From the NCBI GenBank assembly GCA_910585895.1, contig CAJUHY010000006.1:23117-87116 (forward strand): a stretch of 64,000 nt of DNA. Direction: 5' to 3'. Each line of letters opens with the position of its first letter. Position 1 is the first letter of the stretch. Positions 24,054 to 32,237 of this stretch are shown piece after piece. The notes beneath the pieces were generated by a model that saw nothing but the letters and a program-made list of their open reading frames with translations, searched no databases and had not been told where the DNA came from. A program made the translations under genes and the position numbers. The DNA is from an uncultured Lachnospiraceae bacterium (GTDB taxonomy: Bacteria; Bacillota; Clostridia; Lachnospirales; Lachnospiraceae).

Positions 24054-25352
24054 ATGGGTACATCTATTTTAAGAAGAAGTGAATTTAAAAAGAGTGAACT
24101 TGAAGATTTGCAGAAACTTTTGGAGATTGCCAAGGGGCAAAATGATTGCATAAATTTAAATTTGATTTATATGACATTCACCTTAAATGAGCAGAATTAT
24201 GACAAGGTGATGAGCTATTTTTCGGAGCGGGGGATTACCATGATTCAAGACGATATAGAACCGGATGTAACGGCGTATTCCTGCGAGGGTGAGAAAGTCA
24301 GGCCATTTGATCCATCTAAGATTGATATAACCATGAAGCCGTTGACTTTGGATGCATTGTTAAAGAGGATTGAGAATGATGAAATAGAATTTGATGCTTC
24401 TTTTCAGAGGAAAGCAGGGCTGTGGAATAAGCGGCAGAAAAGCCAGCTCATTGAATCCATTTTTTTGAGAATTCCTCTGCCGGCATTTTATTTTGATGCC
24501 TCAGATGACGGGAGGTGGCTGATTATCGACGGATTGCAGCGGGTGACAGCTTTGCGGCAGTTTGTGGTGGATAAGACATTGAAGTTGGAAGAAATGGAAT
24601 TCTTTCCAGAACTGAATGGCTGCAATTATGATAAGCTGCCCAGGGCGTTCCAGAGACGGATAGATGAGACAGTGATAAATGTTTATCTGGTAAATCCGGC
24701 GACTCCTGCAAATGTCAAATTTAATATTTTTAAGAGGATAAACACAGGAGGGCTGGAACTGGAGCCGCAAGAAATCAGAAATGCTCTGTTTCAGGGAAAA
24801 GCAACCGTATTTCTGCAGGAATGTGCAGGGTTGGACAGTTTCCTGGCAGCTACCGATGGGAGTGTCAAAAGTGAAAGGATGCTTGACCGAGAGTTTGTGT
24901 TAAGGTATGTGTCGTTTTGCTATTTGGATTTAGATGAATACACAGGTAATATTGATGAGTTTTTGAATGAAGGCATGAAATTTTTAAATCGTGCAGATGA
25001 TGATTCGTTAGAGAAAATCAAGTCGGGATTTGAGCGGGTTATGGAGAATATGAGTCGTATTATGGGTAGAAATGCATTCCGCAAAATATGCCGGGATGGT
25101 CGCCGCAGACCTATCAATAAGGCTATTTTTGAATCCTGGTGTATTGCTATTAAAGGAATGTCAAATGATAAAATCGAAAGTTTGGTCCGTCATCGGGATA
25201 AGGTTCAGGAACGGTACATGGATTTGTGCGAGGATGGTAATTATCTTTATTTACTGAAAGCTCCAGACCGCAAGAATGTATATTCTAGAATTGCAGATAT
25301 AATATTATTGGTAAATGATGTGTTAGGGGAGGATGGGGAAAAAGATGATTAA
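24054..25352 (+). CDS. DUF262 (GmrS/ParB-like) protein with sigma-70 region 1.1-like N-terminus
   Basis: A 432-residue protein. Residues about 90-330 form a DUF262 domain: FQRKAGLW (117), IDGLQRVTALR (158, the ParB/Srx-type nucleotide motif) and FKRINTGGLELEPQEIRNAL (226). DUF262 occurs in type IV modification-dependent enzymes (GmrSD, BrxU) and other defence proteins. The DUF1524 HNH nuclease domain of GmrSD is absent, so this protein alone is not obviously a nuclease. Residues about 15-68 resemble the winged helix of sigma-70 region 1.1 (LLEIAKGQN...YFSERGITMIQDD), an unusual addition. It is the first gene of a tight three-gene operon with an ATPase (8-base overlap) and an unknown protein. 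AGGAG precedes the ATG. Confidence 0.85.
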   Translation: MGTSILRRSEFKKSELEDLQKLLEIAKGQNDCINLNLIYMTFTLNEQNYDKVMSYFSERGITMIQDDIEPDVTAYSCEGEKVRPFDPSKIDITMKPLTLDALLKRIENDEIEFDASFQRKAGLWNKRQKSQLIESIFLRIPLPAFYFDASDDGRWLIIDGLQRVTALRQFVVDKTLKLEEMEFFPELNGCNYDKLPRAFQRRIDETVINVYLVNPATPANVKFNIFKRINTGGLELEPQEIRNALFQGKATVFLQECAGLDSFLAATDGSVKSERMLDREFVLRYVSFCYLDLDEYTGNIDEFLNEGMKFLNRADDDSLEKIKSGFERVMENMSRIMGRNAFRKICRDGRRRPINKAIFESWCIAIKGMSNDKIESLVRHRDKVQERYMDLCEDGNYLYLLKAPDRKNVYSRIADIILLVNDVLGEDGEKDD

Positions 25353-26436
25353 AAGGATTTATGTAAAAAATTTTAAATGTTTTGAAGAGGTTTCTGTGGA
25401 ATGCAGAGAACTGAATCTGTTTACAGGGGTAAACGGCATGGGCAAGTCTACGATAATTCAGGCGTTGCTTCTTTTGCGGCAAACCAGTGAACAGCTAGTG
25501 CCTGGGAGGGAAAACGTTGCTATTTTGAATGGGAAGTATGTTAGTCTGGGAACGTTAAAAGATATTTCCTACTGGTATAAAAAGGATGATGAAATTTGTG
25601 TTTGTGCAGAAGAAAATAACGACATTTTTGCGTGTAGGTATGATTCAGGTAAAAAAGCGTTGGTTTTTAGTAATAGAATATTACGTTTGGAACCGGATAA
25701 CTTAAGTGGGGATGGATTTGAATATATTTGTGCGGAACGTCTGGGACCCAGGAGATATTATGATGATTTGGACAGGGAAACATATTCTTCGGCACAGGTG
25801 GGTGCCAAAGGGGAGTATACCATATCCAGTCTTTATTCTCTTGGCAGCGATTTGCAGGTATATGAGAATATGCGAAATGATAAGGAAAACAGCAGAACTT
25901 TGGAGTTGCAGGTAAATGCCTGGATGTCAGAGATTTCCCCGGGCATAAAGGTGAAGACAGTGCCTTATCTGGACGTGAATATGATGGGGCTTCGCTATGC
26001 AAAGCAAAGTATGATGGGTGAAGAATCTACAAATGCTGTTAATATGGGATTTGGGGTGTCTTATGTGCTTCCTGTGGTGGTCGCACTGCTCAAAGCACGG
26101 AAAGGAGATTTATTGATTATTGAAAATCCAGAAGCACATCTTCATCCCAAGGGGCAGAGACAGATTGGTGAATTGGCAGCAAAAGCTGCAGCTAATGGTG
26201 TGCAGATAATCATGGAGACCCATAGTGACCATGTGCTGAATGGAGTGCGCCTTTCTGTGAAACAGCAAAAGATTCAGCCGGAACAGGTGGGGATTCATTA
26301 TTTTGGAGTATATGAGGAAGACGGAATTTGGAAACATGAGAAGACATCACCGGAAATATTGGAGGATGGCAGCCTTTCAAATTGGCCGGAAGGATTTTTT
26401 GACGAGTGGGATAAGGCAATAGATTTACTATTTTAG
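25345..26436 (+). CDS. AAA15/DUF3696-type SMC-like ATPase
   Basis: A 363-residue ABC/SMC-like ATPase. It begins IKRIYVKNFKCFEEV, the classic OLD/RecF-like start, with Walker A GVNGMGKST, a signature-like GFGVSYVLPVVVALL, Walker B LLIIENPEAHLHPKGQ and H-loop METHSDHVLNGVRL, ending in a DUF3696-like tail. No TOPRIM or HNH domain is attached. The ATG at 25345 overlaps the end of the DUF262 gene by eight bases and suits the GGGGAGG box better than the ATG at 25333. Such ATPases act as sensors or motors in defence systems, so a complex with the DUF262 protein is likely. Confidence 0.88.
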   Translation: MIKRIYVKNFKCFEEVSVECRELNLFTGVNGMGKSTIIQALLLLRQTSEQLVPGRENVAILNGKYVSLGTLKDISYWYKKDDEICVCAEENNDIFACRYDSGKKALVFSNRILRLEPDNLSGDGFEYICAERLGPRRYYDDLDRETYSSAQVGAKGEYTISSLYSLGSDLQVYENMRNDKENSRTLELQVNAWMSEISPGIKVKTVPYLDVNMMGLRYAKQSMMGEESTNAVNMGFGVSYVLPVVVALLKARKGDLLIIENPEAHLHPKGQRQIGELAAKAAANGVQIIMETHSDHVLNGVRLSVKQQKIQPEQVGIHYFGVYEEDGIWKHEKTSPEILEDGSLSNWPEGFFDEWDKAIDLLF

Positions 26437-26453
26437 ATAAGGGGAAGGTACAT

Positions 26454-27389
26454 ATGATTATAAATGAATTATCTCTCCTGCCAGTGGGAAATAGTCAGGA
26501 AGAATTTGATAACATAATGAGCCGGTTTTTAAGCGTGTGCCTTATGATTAGAACGAAAAAAAGTGATAATGATTTTTACTGTACACAGGAGTTGTTCTTA
26601 AAAGAGTTTGCCCCAGGGTATACCATATACGGTTGGTTGGATAATCCCCATGTTTCCAGAAAAGAAAAAGATTTATTCCGTAAAATGGCATATAAGCGGC
26701 AATTATTGGATAAAAGGCAATTTTTAGGCAGTGAATTTTTGACAGAGACGCCGGATGGAAGTATGCAAAGCGCCATCGGCTGTCTTGCCGCTTATGAGGC
26801 AGAGGGGTATGTGGTCAGTTTGCAGACGTCTCCTACGTGGGAGCAAGAAGAAATTTATGGAATCTATGTTTCCGCAGCAGAGGGTGATAAAAAGGTGTCA
26901 GTTAGAAACTGCTGTTTTGCAGAACATGTTGAGAACCTTGAGTTGGAAGAACGGCAGAAGGCTTTTCGTATGGTATCTTCCGGCAAAGAATTGTGGGAGA
27001 AGAGAGAAAGCCTTTATCCTCATTTGGTATTTTGTGAGTGTGTGAGAAAACAGTTAGAGGAATCGCGGAATTCTTTACATATTAAGACGATTATGAAAAG
27101 ATTGCAGATTTTGGAGGATTATTTCCGAGACTTTGATGGGAAATTTGAGAAAGATAAAATGGGTTTTGGCTGTCGTGAAGAATCAGAGAGCGTGAAAAAG
27201 AATGAAAAGCTGCGGAAAATGAGGATATTTGAGCTTTCGGATAAAAGGGAAGAGTTCTTTTCCTGGCATATCAGTTTTTCTGGGGATTTTCCGGGAAGAA
27301 TACATTTTATGCCAGATGCCACGGATTGTGTCGGTATTATAGGTTATGTGGGAAAACATTTGTCCACAAGCAGCCATTCTACGATATAA
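26454..27389 (+). CDS. Unknown protein, third member of the DUF262-ATPase operon
   Basis: A 311-residue protein not recognised. It is largely soluble with no signal peptide or membrane helix. The N-terminal two thirds are mixed, with YTIYGWLDNPHVSRKEKDLF and an aromatic LQTSPTWEQEEIYGIYV strand; about 195-235 is a charged helix; the last 55 residues (FFSWHISFSG, GRIHFMPD, GIIGYVGKHL) look like a small beta-rich domain of the kind found at the ends of unknown defence-linked proteins. It starts 17 bases after the ATPase behind AAGGGGAAGG, so it is in the same transcript. A partner or effector role is inferred from position only. Confidence 0.7.
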   Translation: MIINELSLLPVGNSQEEFDNIMSRFLSVCLMIRTKKSDNDFYCTQELFLKEFAPGYTIYGWLDNPHVSRKEKDLFRKMAYKRQLLDKRQFLGSEFLTETPDGSMQSAIGCLAAYEAEGYVVSLQTSPTWEQEEIYGIYVSAAEGDKKVSVRNCCFAEHVENLELEERQKAFRMVSSGKELWEKRESLYPHLVFCECVRKQLEESRNSLHIKTIMKRLQILEDYFRDFDGKFEKDKMGFGCREESESVKKNEKLRKMRIFELSDKREEFFSWHISFSGDFPGRIHFMPDATDCVGIIGYVGKHLSTSSHSTI

Positions 27390-27456
27390 TGGGTGTAAGA
27401 TATATGGAAAAAGACTGCGCTGCGGTAAGGTTGATTAAGAAAGAGGAGGAATACTC

Positions 27457-28206
27457 ATGTCAGAATTAAACAGGGAAGAGAAGATTGAAATATTTCTGGA
27501 TATGGTGGGGAAATCTGATAACATCGTGTTTTTCGGAGGGGCGGGTGTGTCTACGGAGAGCGGAATTCCAGACTTCCGCAGTGTGGACGGGTTGTATAAT
27601 CAACAGTATGATTATCCGCCGGAGACAATATTGAGCCATACGTTTTATCGCAGGAATACAGAGGAATTCTATCGGTTTTACCGCAATAAAATGTTGTGCC
27701 TGACAGCACAGCCCAACATGGCGCATCAGAAACTTGCTGAATTGGAAGCAGCGGGAAAGGTCCGGGCAGTGGTGACCCAGAATATTGATGGGCTCCATCA
27801 GCTTGCCGGCAGCCAAAAAGTGTTGGAGCTTCACGGCAGCGTACACCGTAATTATTGTGAATCCTGCCATCAGCTTTACGATGCCGAATATATGCTGCAA
27901 AGTACAGGCGTTCCGCATTGTGAGAAGTGCGGCGGGGACATTAAGCCGGATGTGGTGCTCTATGAGGAGGGTCTGGATAATAAAACCATCCAGGAGGCCG
28001 TTTATTATATTGCCAATGCCGATGTGCTGATTATCGGCGGGACTTCATTGGCCGTGTATCCAGCGGCAGGACTGATTGACTATTATCAGGGAGATAAGCT
28101 GGTGTTGGTAAATAAGTCAGCCACGCCCAGGGATGCAATTGCCAATCTTGTGCTGCAGGAAAGCATCGGGGAGTTGTTTGACAAGATTCAGGTAAGAAAT
28201 GCCTGA
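27457..28206 (+). CDS. NAD-dependent protein deacylase, sirtuin (CobB/SIR2)
   Basis: A 249-residue sirtuin that removes acyl groups from lysines using NAD+. It has GGAGVSTESGIPDFRS, TQNIDGLHQLAG, the catalytic LHGSV histidine, a zinc site of two Cys pairs (CESC and CEKC), and GTSLAVYPAA. The length is that of stand-alone bacterial housekeeping sirtuins, not the SIR2-fusion proteins of anti-phage systems. It lies 67 bases after the DUF262 operon with its own strong GAGGAGG box. Defence operons sometimes recruit SIR2 domains, but this one looks like a metabolic CobB. Confidence 0.92.
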   Translation: MSELNREEKIEIFLDMVGKSDNIVFFGGAGVSTESGIPDFRSVDGLYNQQYDYPPETILSHTFYRRNTEEFYRFYRNKMLCLTAQPNMAHQKLAELEAAGKVRAVVTQNIDGLHQLAGSQKVLELHGSVHRNYCESCHQLYDAEYMLQSTGVPHCEKCGGDIKPDVVLYEEGLDNKTIQEAVYYIANADVLIIGGTSLAVYPAAGLIDYYQGDKLVLVNKSATPRDAIANLVLQESIGELFDKIQVRNA

Positions 28207-28247
28207 GAAGATAACAAACCAAATTTTTTATATATGGGAGGAAGATT

Positions 28248-28445
28248 ATGCCGATTGCTTACGAAGTAGGAGATATCGTCCGTCTGAAAAAACAGCATCC
28301 TTGCGGAAGCAGTGAATGGGAAGTACTGCGTGTGGGTGCAGATTTCCGTCTGAAATGTCTGGGCTGCGGCCGCCAGATTATGGTTGCACGCAAGCTGGTG
28401 GAAAAGAATACCCGGCAAATCCGCAAAAAGGAAGATTTTTCCTGA
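28248..28445 (+). CDS. DUF951 family small protein
   Basis: A 65-residue protein of the DUF951 family, common in clostridia and bacilli and of unknown function. It shows the typical YEVGDIVRLKKQHPCGS start and LKCLGCGRQIM with a CxxC pair. A GGGAGGAAG box precedes the ATG. It is probably co-transcribed with the sirtuin, 41 bases upstream, and is followed by a terminator. Confidence 0.85.
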   Translation: MPIAYEVGDIVRLKKQHPCGSSEWEVLRVGADFRLKCLGCGRQIMVARKLVEKNTRQIRKKEDFS

Positions 28446-28490
28446 TGCATTCTTTAAGGGAGAATGTTACTATATAGTTAATAACAAATC

Positions 28491-28527
28491 AAAACCCCAA
28501 GCCGCAGCTATGTTTCTTGGGGTTTTT
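28491..28527 (+). terminator. Rho-independent terminator
   Basis: AAAACCCCAAG (28491-28501) pairs with CTTGGGGTTTT, followed by T. It ends the sirtuin-DUF951 transcript. Confidence 0.92.
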
Positions 28528-28559
28528 CAACTATCAGGCAATGTTTATGGGATGAAACA

Positions 28560-29564
28560 ATGGGCGGACGAAAGAGAAACGTAAGAAAGATGGCATTGGC
28601 AGTCATCGGTATAGCCGTGATTGTTCTGGCGTGTTATTTTCTATTGGTAAATTTTCTTGTCAGCGCGGCGCTGGTGCCCTCATTTATGAAACGCCTGCAG
28701 GCGTTTGAGCGGATTACAAATGAGGGCTACGCGGCGCAGGTGCAGACAGAGGATATTCAGGAAAATGGGCGGGCGGCTTTAGAGGGAACAAAAGAATGGC
28801 TGAAAACAGTACAGAGACAAAAAGTTTCCATACAGAGCGAGGATGGATTTACGCTGGTTGCAGAATTGTTTCCTCGTACAGATAATCACAGATGGGTAAT
28901 CCTGCTTCATGGGTACACTGGCTGGAAGGAGGAACTTTATCCTTTTGCGTATTGGTATCATGAGGAAGGCTACCAGGTGCTCGCCCCTGATCTCAGATGC
29001 CAGGGCGAGAGTGAGGGGGATTTTATTGGTATGGGATGGACAGACCATTATGACTGTTTGCTGTGGATTCAATATATCCTTTCTCTGGATGAGGAAGCGG
29101 AGATTGTACTTCATGGGCAGTCCATGGGAGCGGCAACGGCATTGATGGTAACGGGGGAAGAGGCGCTGCCATCAAATGTTAAGGCGGTAATTTCCGACTG
29201 TGCCTACACCGATGCGTATTCCATGTTTGGTGAGAAAATAAAGGAGTGGTTTGGGCTGCCACCGTTTCCGTTTGTGGATTCGGCGTGTCTGGCCCTCAGG
29301 CTGCGCGGTGGGTATAATCTCAAAGACGCCTCAGCCTTAGAGGCCGTGACAAAGAGCAGGACTCCCACGCTGTTTATTCATGGGGAGCAGGATGCTATGA
29401 TTTCCGTTGGGATGAGCAGGGAATTATACGAAGCTGCAGCCTGGCAAAAAGAGTTGCTGATTGTAGAGAATGCAGGACATGCACAGTCACAGGACAAAGA
29501 TCCTGATACATATTATGGGACAATCCGTGTATTTTTGGACAAAACCCTTGCAAAACAGGAATAA
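28560..29564 (+). CDS. Membrane-anchored alpha/beta hydrolase
   Basis: A 334-residue serine hydrolase with one N-terminal membrane helix (about 11-38) that would place the enzyme outside the cell. Core motifs: VILLHGYTGWKEE (oxyanion strand), LRCQGESEG, the nucleophile elbow HGQSMGA, and FIHGEQDAMI and NAGHAQS giving the acid and histidine of the triad. It resembles the clostridial YqkD-like family with unknown ester or amide substrate. The start at ATG 28560 follows a weak GGGATG box; the basic residues before the helix fit an inward-facing N-terminus. Confidence 0.85.
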   Translation: MGGRKRNVRKMALAVIGIAVIVLACYFLLVNFLVSAALVPSFMKRLQAFERITNEGYAAQVQTEDIQENGRAALEGTKEWLKTVQRQKVSIQSEDGFTLVAELFPRTDNHRWVILLHGYTGWKEELYPFAYWYHEEGYQVLAPDLRCQGESEGDFIGMGWTDHYDCLLWIQYILSLDEEAEIVLHGQSMGAATALMVTGEEALPSNVKAVISDCAYTDAYSMFGEKIKEWFGLPPFPFVDSACLALRLRGGYNLKDASALEAVTKSRTPTLFIHGEQDAMISVGMSRELYEAAAWQKELLIVENAGHAQSQDKDPDTYYGTIRVFLDKTLAKQE

Positions 29565-29600
29565 TTATGGTAATATACTAACTCGTGATATATTAATTAT

Positions 29601-29651
29601 CCTTGTTCCCGGCAGGAACCGGGGGCCAAAAGACCAAAAGGAGGTACAAGG
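29601..29651 (+). promoter_or_regulatory. rpsF leader: Probable S6:S18 (rpsF) autoregulatory leader
   Basis: CCTTGT (29601-29606) pairs with ACAAGG (29646-29651) just before the start codon, enclosing an inner CCCGG/CCGGG hairpin. Position, size and a CCG-rich inner stem match the conserved leader to which the S6:S18 complex binds to repress rpsF-ssb-rpsR. The outer pairing reaches the ribosome-binding site. Confidence 0.55.
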
Positions 29652-29652
29652 C

Positions 29653-29943
29653 ATGAACAAATATGAATTAGCGCTCATCGTAAATGCAAAGCTTGAAGAT
29701 GAAGCGAGAGCCGAAGTTGTAGAAAAGACCAAAGGATACATTACACGTTTCGGCGGAACTATTACAGAAGTGGACGAGTGGGGCAAGAAGAGATTGGCTT
29801 ACGAAATTCAGAAAATGAGAGAAGGTTTCTATTACTTCATCAAATTTGATGCTGAGCCAGATTGTCCGGCAGAGCTTGAAAAACGTATACGTATTCAGGA
29901 TAACGTGCTCCGTTTCTTATGCGTTAGACAGGATGAGGCATAA
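29653..29943 (+). CDS. rpsF: 30S ribosomal protein S6
   Basis: A 96-residue S6 protein (MNKYELALIVNAKL, EWGKKRLAYEIQK, NVLRFLCVRQDEA). S6 pairs with S18 in the 30S platform. The ATG at 29653 with AGGAGG is the true start; a much longer in-frame extension upstream overlaps the hydrolase gene and is not conserved. It is the first gene of rpsF-ssb-rpsR. Confidence 0.97.
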   Translation: MNKYELALIVNAKLEDEARAEVVEKTKGYITRFGGTITEVDEWGKKRLAYEIQKMREGFYYFIKFDAEPDCPAELEKRIRIQDNVLRFLCVRQDEA

Positions 29944-29961
29944 ATAGAAAGAGGAAATTAG

Positions 29962-30405
29962 ATGAACAAAGTCATACTTATGGGCAGATTGACCAGAGAC
30001 CCTGAGGTCCGCTATTCACAGGGAGAGAATGCTACGGCGATTGCAAGATATACTCTGGCAGTAGATAGAAGATTCAGACGTGATGGAGACCAGCAGACCG
30101 CAGATTTTATTAACTGCGTGGCATTTGGCAGAAGCGGAGAGTTCGCGGAGAAATATTTCCACAAGGGAATTAAGATAGCGGTGACTGGCAGAATCCAGAC
30201 AGGCAGCTACACCAATCAGGAAGGTCAGAAAGTCTACACCACAGATGTTGTGGTTGAGGATCAGGAATTTGCAGAGAGCAAGGCTGTAAGTGAGCAGTCA
30301 GCCGGTAGTTTTCAGCCGGCAGCCAGGCCTGAGCCCAGTGCAGCGGCAGGGGATGGTTTTATGAATATTCCTGATGGTATTGACGAGGAATTACCGTTTA
30401 ATTAG
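29962..30405 (+). CDS. ssb: Single-stranded DNA-binding protein
   Basis: A 147-residue SSB: OB fold with MNKVILMGRLTRDPEVRYS, ADFINCVAFGRSGEFAEKY and GRIQTGSYTNQEG, then a flexible tail ending in the acidic partner-binding tip DEELPFN. It coats single-stranded DNA at forks and recruits repair and replication proteins through that tip. The middle gene of rpsF-ssb-rpsR, 18 bases after rpsF. Confidence 0.97.
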   Translation: MNKVILMGRLTRDPEVRYSQGENATAIARYTLAVDRRFRRDGDQQTADFINCVAFGRSGEFAEKYFHKGIKIAVTGRIQTGSYTNQEGQKVYTTDVVVEDQEFAESKAVSEQSAGSFQPAARPEPSAAAGDGFMNIPDGIDEELPFN

Positions 30406-30421
30406 ATAGGAGGCAGAGAAA

Positions 30422-30685
30422 ATGGCTTATAACAAGACTGAAAAGGGCGATGCTCCCATGAAGAGGAGAGGCGGCGTTCGCAGAAGAAAGAAAGTTTGTG
30501 TATTTTGTGGCAAAGATAATGTGATTGATTATAAAGATACCAACAAGCTCAAGAGATATATCTCTGAGAGAGGCAAGATTCTTCCCAGAAGAATCACCGG
30601 TAACTGCGCAAAGCATCAGAGAGCGCTGACCGTTGCCATCAAAAGAGCAAGGCATATTGCATTGATGCCGTACGTTACAGATTAA
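30422..30685 (+). CDS. rpsR: 30S ribosomal protein S18
   Basis: An 87-residue S18 (KKVCVFCGKDN, YKDTNKLKRYISERGKILP, HQRALTVAIKRARHIALMP). It binds S6 on the platform of the 30S subunit. It keeps a CxxC plus a later Cys, the pattern of the zinc-binding form. Last gene of the operon, 16 bases after ssb, followed by a strong terminator. Confidence 0.97.
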   Translation: MAYNKTEKGDAPMKRRGGVRRRKKVCVFCGKDNVIDYKDTNKLKRYISERGKILPRRITGNCAKHQRALTVAIKRARHIALMPYVTD

Positions 30686-30696
30686 TCCGTACAATC

Positions 30697-30740
30697 AAAA
30701 GGATGTTCCAGAAGCCGGAAGGGCTTGGGAACATCCTTTT
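30697..30740. terminator. Bidirectional terminator between rpsR and the convergent kinase-like gene
   Basis: AAAAGGATGTTCC pairs with GGAACATCCTTTT and encloses a second stem AAGCC/GGCTT. T-runs occur on both strands, so it serves both convergent genes. Confidence 0.92.
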
Positions 30741-30741
30741 A

Positions 30742-31884
30742 TTATACGAAGCAGTCAACAGCCTGTTTGATGACAGCGGCGGCAGAATCCTCTTTCGTGC
30801 ACTGCAGATGGAAAAATGGTACGGAAACGCTCAGTTTTTCAACAAAGGAAAGGTTTGTAAGCAGCATATCTGCGGTCCAGGCGGGTGATACCAAGCGTTG
30901 TATAGTGCGCAGGGCAATCTCCTGAGCATTTAAAGGAAGCAAAGCATCTGTGGGAGCCTGTTTGAGGAAAGTGATACCGCCGAGAGGGACGGTTGATGTC
31001 GTATAGCAGCCCGAAGTACCGCACCAGGGGATGCCATAGACAATGGGTTTGCCTGCTTCGTACCCCAGCAGATTCAGGTCACCGTTTAAGTATGACGTCT
31101 GATAACGGCGATTCCAGAGTGCAGTATGCGTGGACTTCCCAGCGCCGGAGGGACCTGAGAAGAGCCATGCCTTGTTCCGGTAGAGGATGGAAGCGGAATG
31201 CAGTGCAAACAAGCCTTTACGTTGGGCGCAAATTAAGAAGGCGAAGCGCAGTGCATGGAAAATTTGCTCGGAGAGTCCGCTGGCGTGAGGTTTTGGGCAG
31301 AAAAGTGCGGCATGTCTGCCATCCATGGTTACATGCATCTCTGAAATTCCATACTCTGGCGGATATAGAAAGAGATAGCTGTCCTCGTTTTTGCAGATAG
31401 TCATCTCATCGGTGCGGACTAAGATATCCCCATTGACATGTGCCTCAGGGGAAGAAGGTACAATGTGAACCGTTAGGTCCGGAGCGCTGTGTTCACAGGA
31501 AAAGTCCCGGAATGAGGGGAGGAGCAGCTTTCCTGGCCCGTGGTAAGCAATAATCACAGGTCCGATTTGGAAATAATAATCAGCGGCTTGGGCAGTTGTA
31601 TCAGCGGCCGGGGAGAGGATGTTTGCAGCTTCTAATTGGAGGAGAAAATGTGAAATATCCTCTTTCAAGGCGGGGATATCAGAATCTTTGGCTTGATAAT
31701 GTGAAACTAATGCTTCCAGCAACGTTTTTTCGTTGGCTCCCTGCTCCAAGGCGTGGTAAAGCAGCACACCCGATTCGTTTAAACGGATGCTGCGCCGGAA
31801 GTCTGCGATATTCTGGCCATAAGGTAAAAGATAAGGGATGCCGGCAATCTCATGAAGCAGGTATCCGTTTTTTAATTCTGGCAT
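30742..31884 (-). CDS. PqqD-like domain fused to HPr-kinase-like ATPase
   Basis: A 380-residue protein. Residues 1-95 look like PqqD (IRLNESGVLLYHAL, then DISHFLLQLEAANIL), the peptide-binding chaperone domain of RiPP pathways. The C-terminal part is related to HPr kinase: LHSAS (228), Walker A GPSGAGKST (244), and a CGTSGCYTTSTVPLGG loop. Such kinases occur in lasso-peptide clusters that phosphorylate the peptide and, with PqqD and a nucleotidyltransferase, beside exopolysaccharide loci (the HPr-rel-A cassette). The substrate is unknown. A second PqqD, a peptidase and a nucleotidyltransferase occur in the same locus on the + strand. The ATG at 31884 follows AAAGGAA; an upstream in-frame start runs into the repeat region and is unlikely. 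Confidence 0.78.
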   Translation of the reverse strand: MPELKNGYLLHEIAGIPYLLPYGQNIADFRRSIRLNESGVLLYHALEQGANEKTLLEALVSHYQAKDSDIPALKEDISHFLLQLEAANILSPAADTTAQAADYYFQIGPVIIAYHGPGKLLLPSFRDFSCEHSAPDLTVHIVPSSPEAHVNGDILVRTDEMTICKNEDSYLFLYPPEYGISEMHVTMDGRHAALFCPKPHASGLSEQIFHALRFAFLICAQRKGLFALHSASILYRNKAWLFSGPSGAGKSTHTALWNRRYQTSYLNGDLNLLGYEAGKPIVYGIPWCGTSGCYTTSTVPLGGITFLKQAPTDALLPLNAQEIALRTIQRLVSPAWTADMLLTNLSFVEKLSVSVPFFHLQCTKEDSAAAVIKQAVDCFV

Positions 31885-31905
31885 AAAAATTCCTTTCTGT
31901 AAAAA

Positions 31906-31978
31906 GCGTTCCCTCAGCCGAAGCGAATTGTGTAAAATACGTGTAGAACACGATTTTCCCCAATTCATTCCGGCTGGC
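31906..31978 (+). repeat. 73-bp palindromic repeat, copy 1
   Basis: It is a nearly perfect match to 32059-32131 (one difference). Within it CAGCCG...GAATTG pairs with CAATTC...CGGCTG, then AAAAT with ATTTT, then CGTGT-AGA-ACACG, so the whole unit folds into one long hairpin. Its form is that of a REP/MITE-like element; no open frame is present. Confidence 0.85.
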
Positions 31979-32058
31979 AGTTAGTTCAGCCCACGCCATT
32001 CGCAAAGACGCCTACGGCGTTTTCCCGCAGCTTCGCAGCTAACTTTGCTCATAAGAAG

Positions 32059-32131
32059 GCGTTCCCTCAACCGAAGCGAATTGTGTAAAATACGTGTAGA
32101 ACACGATTTTCCCCAATTCATTCCGGCTGGC
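32059..32131 (+). repeat. 73-bp palindromic repeat, copy 2
   Basis: Direct repeat of 31906-31978, 153 bases away in the same orientation. The only change, CAGCCG to CAACCG, lies in the outer stem and weakens one pair. The DNA between the copies holds two further small palindromes (CGCC-TAC-GGCG and AGCT-TCGC-AGCT). The gap 31885-32237 has no gene apart from the promoter below. Confidence 0.85.
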
Positions 32132-32177
32132 TGAACTGGTAGAATATATTATTATTATAGCATTTCTATATAAAAAG

Positions 32178-32186
32178 TGATATAAT
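32178..32186 (+). promoter_or_regulatory. Extended -10 promoter for the exopolysaccharide locus
   Basis: TGATATAAT is an extended -10 element; no good -35 is visible. It is 52 bases upstream of the first + strand gene and just beyond repeat copy 2, in a very A/T-rich stretch. Confidence 0.55.
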
Positions 32187-32237
32187 AAAAATATAAAGAG
32201 AAGAAGAGGAAATATCTCAGTTTTAACGGAAACGAAA

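Noticed and set aside
27457..28206. SIR2 gene as fourth member of the DUF262 defence operon
   Set aside because: It is a full stand-alone sirtuin with zinc site and its own ribosome site after a 67-base gap; it looks like a housekeeping CobB.
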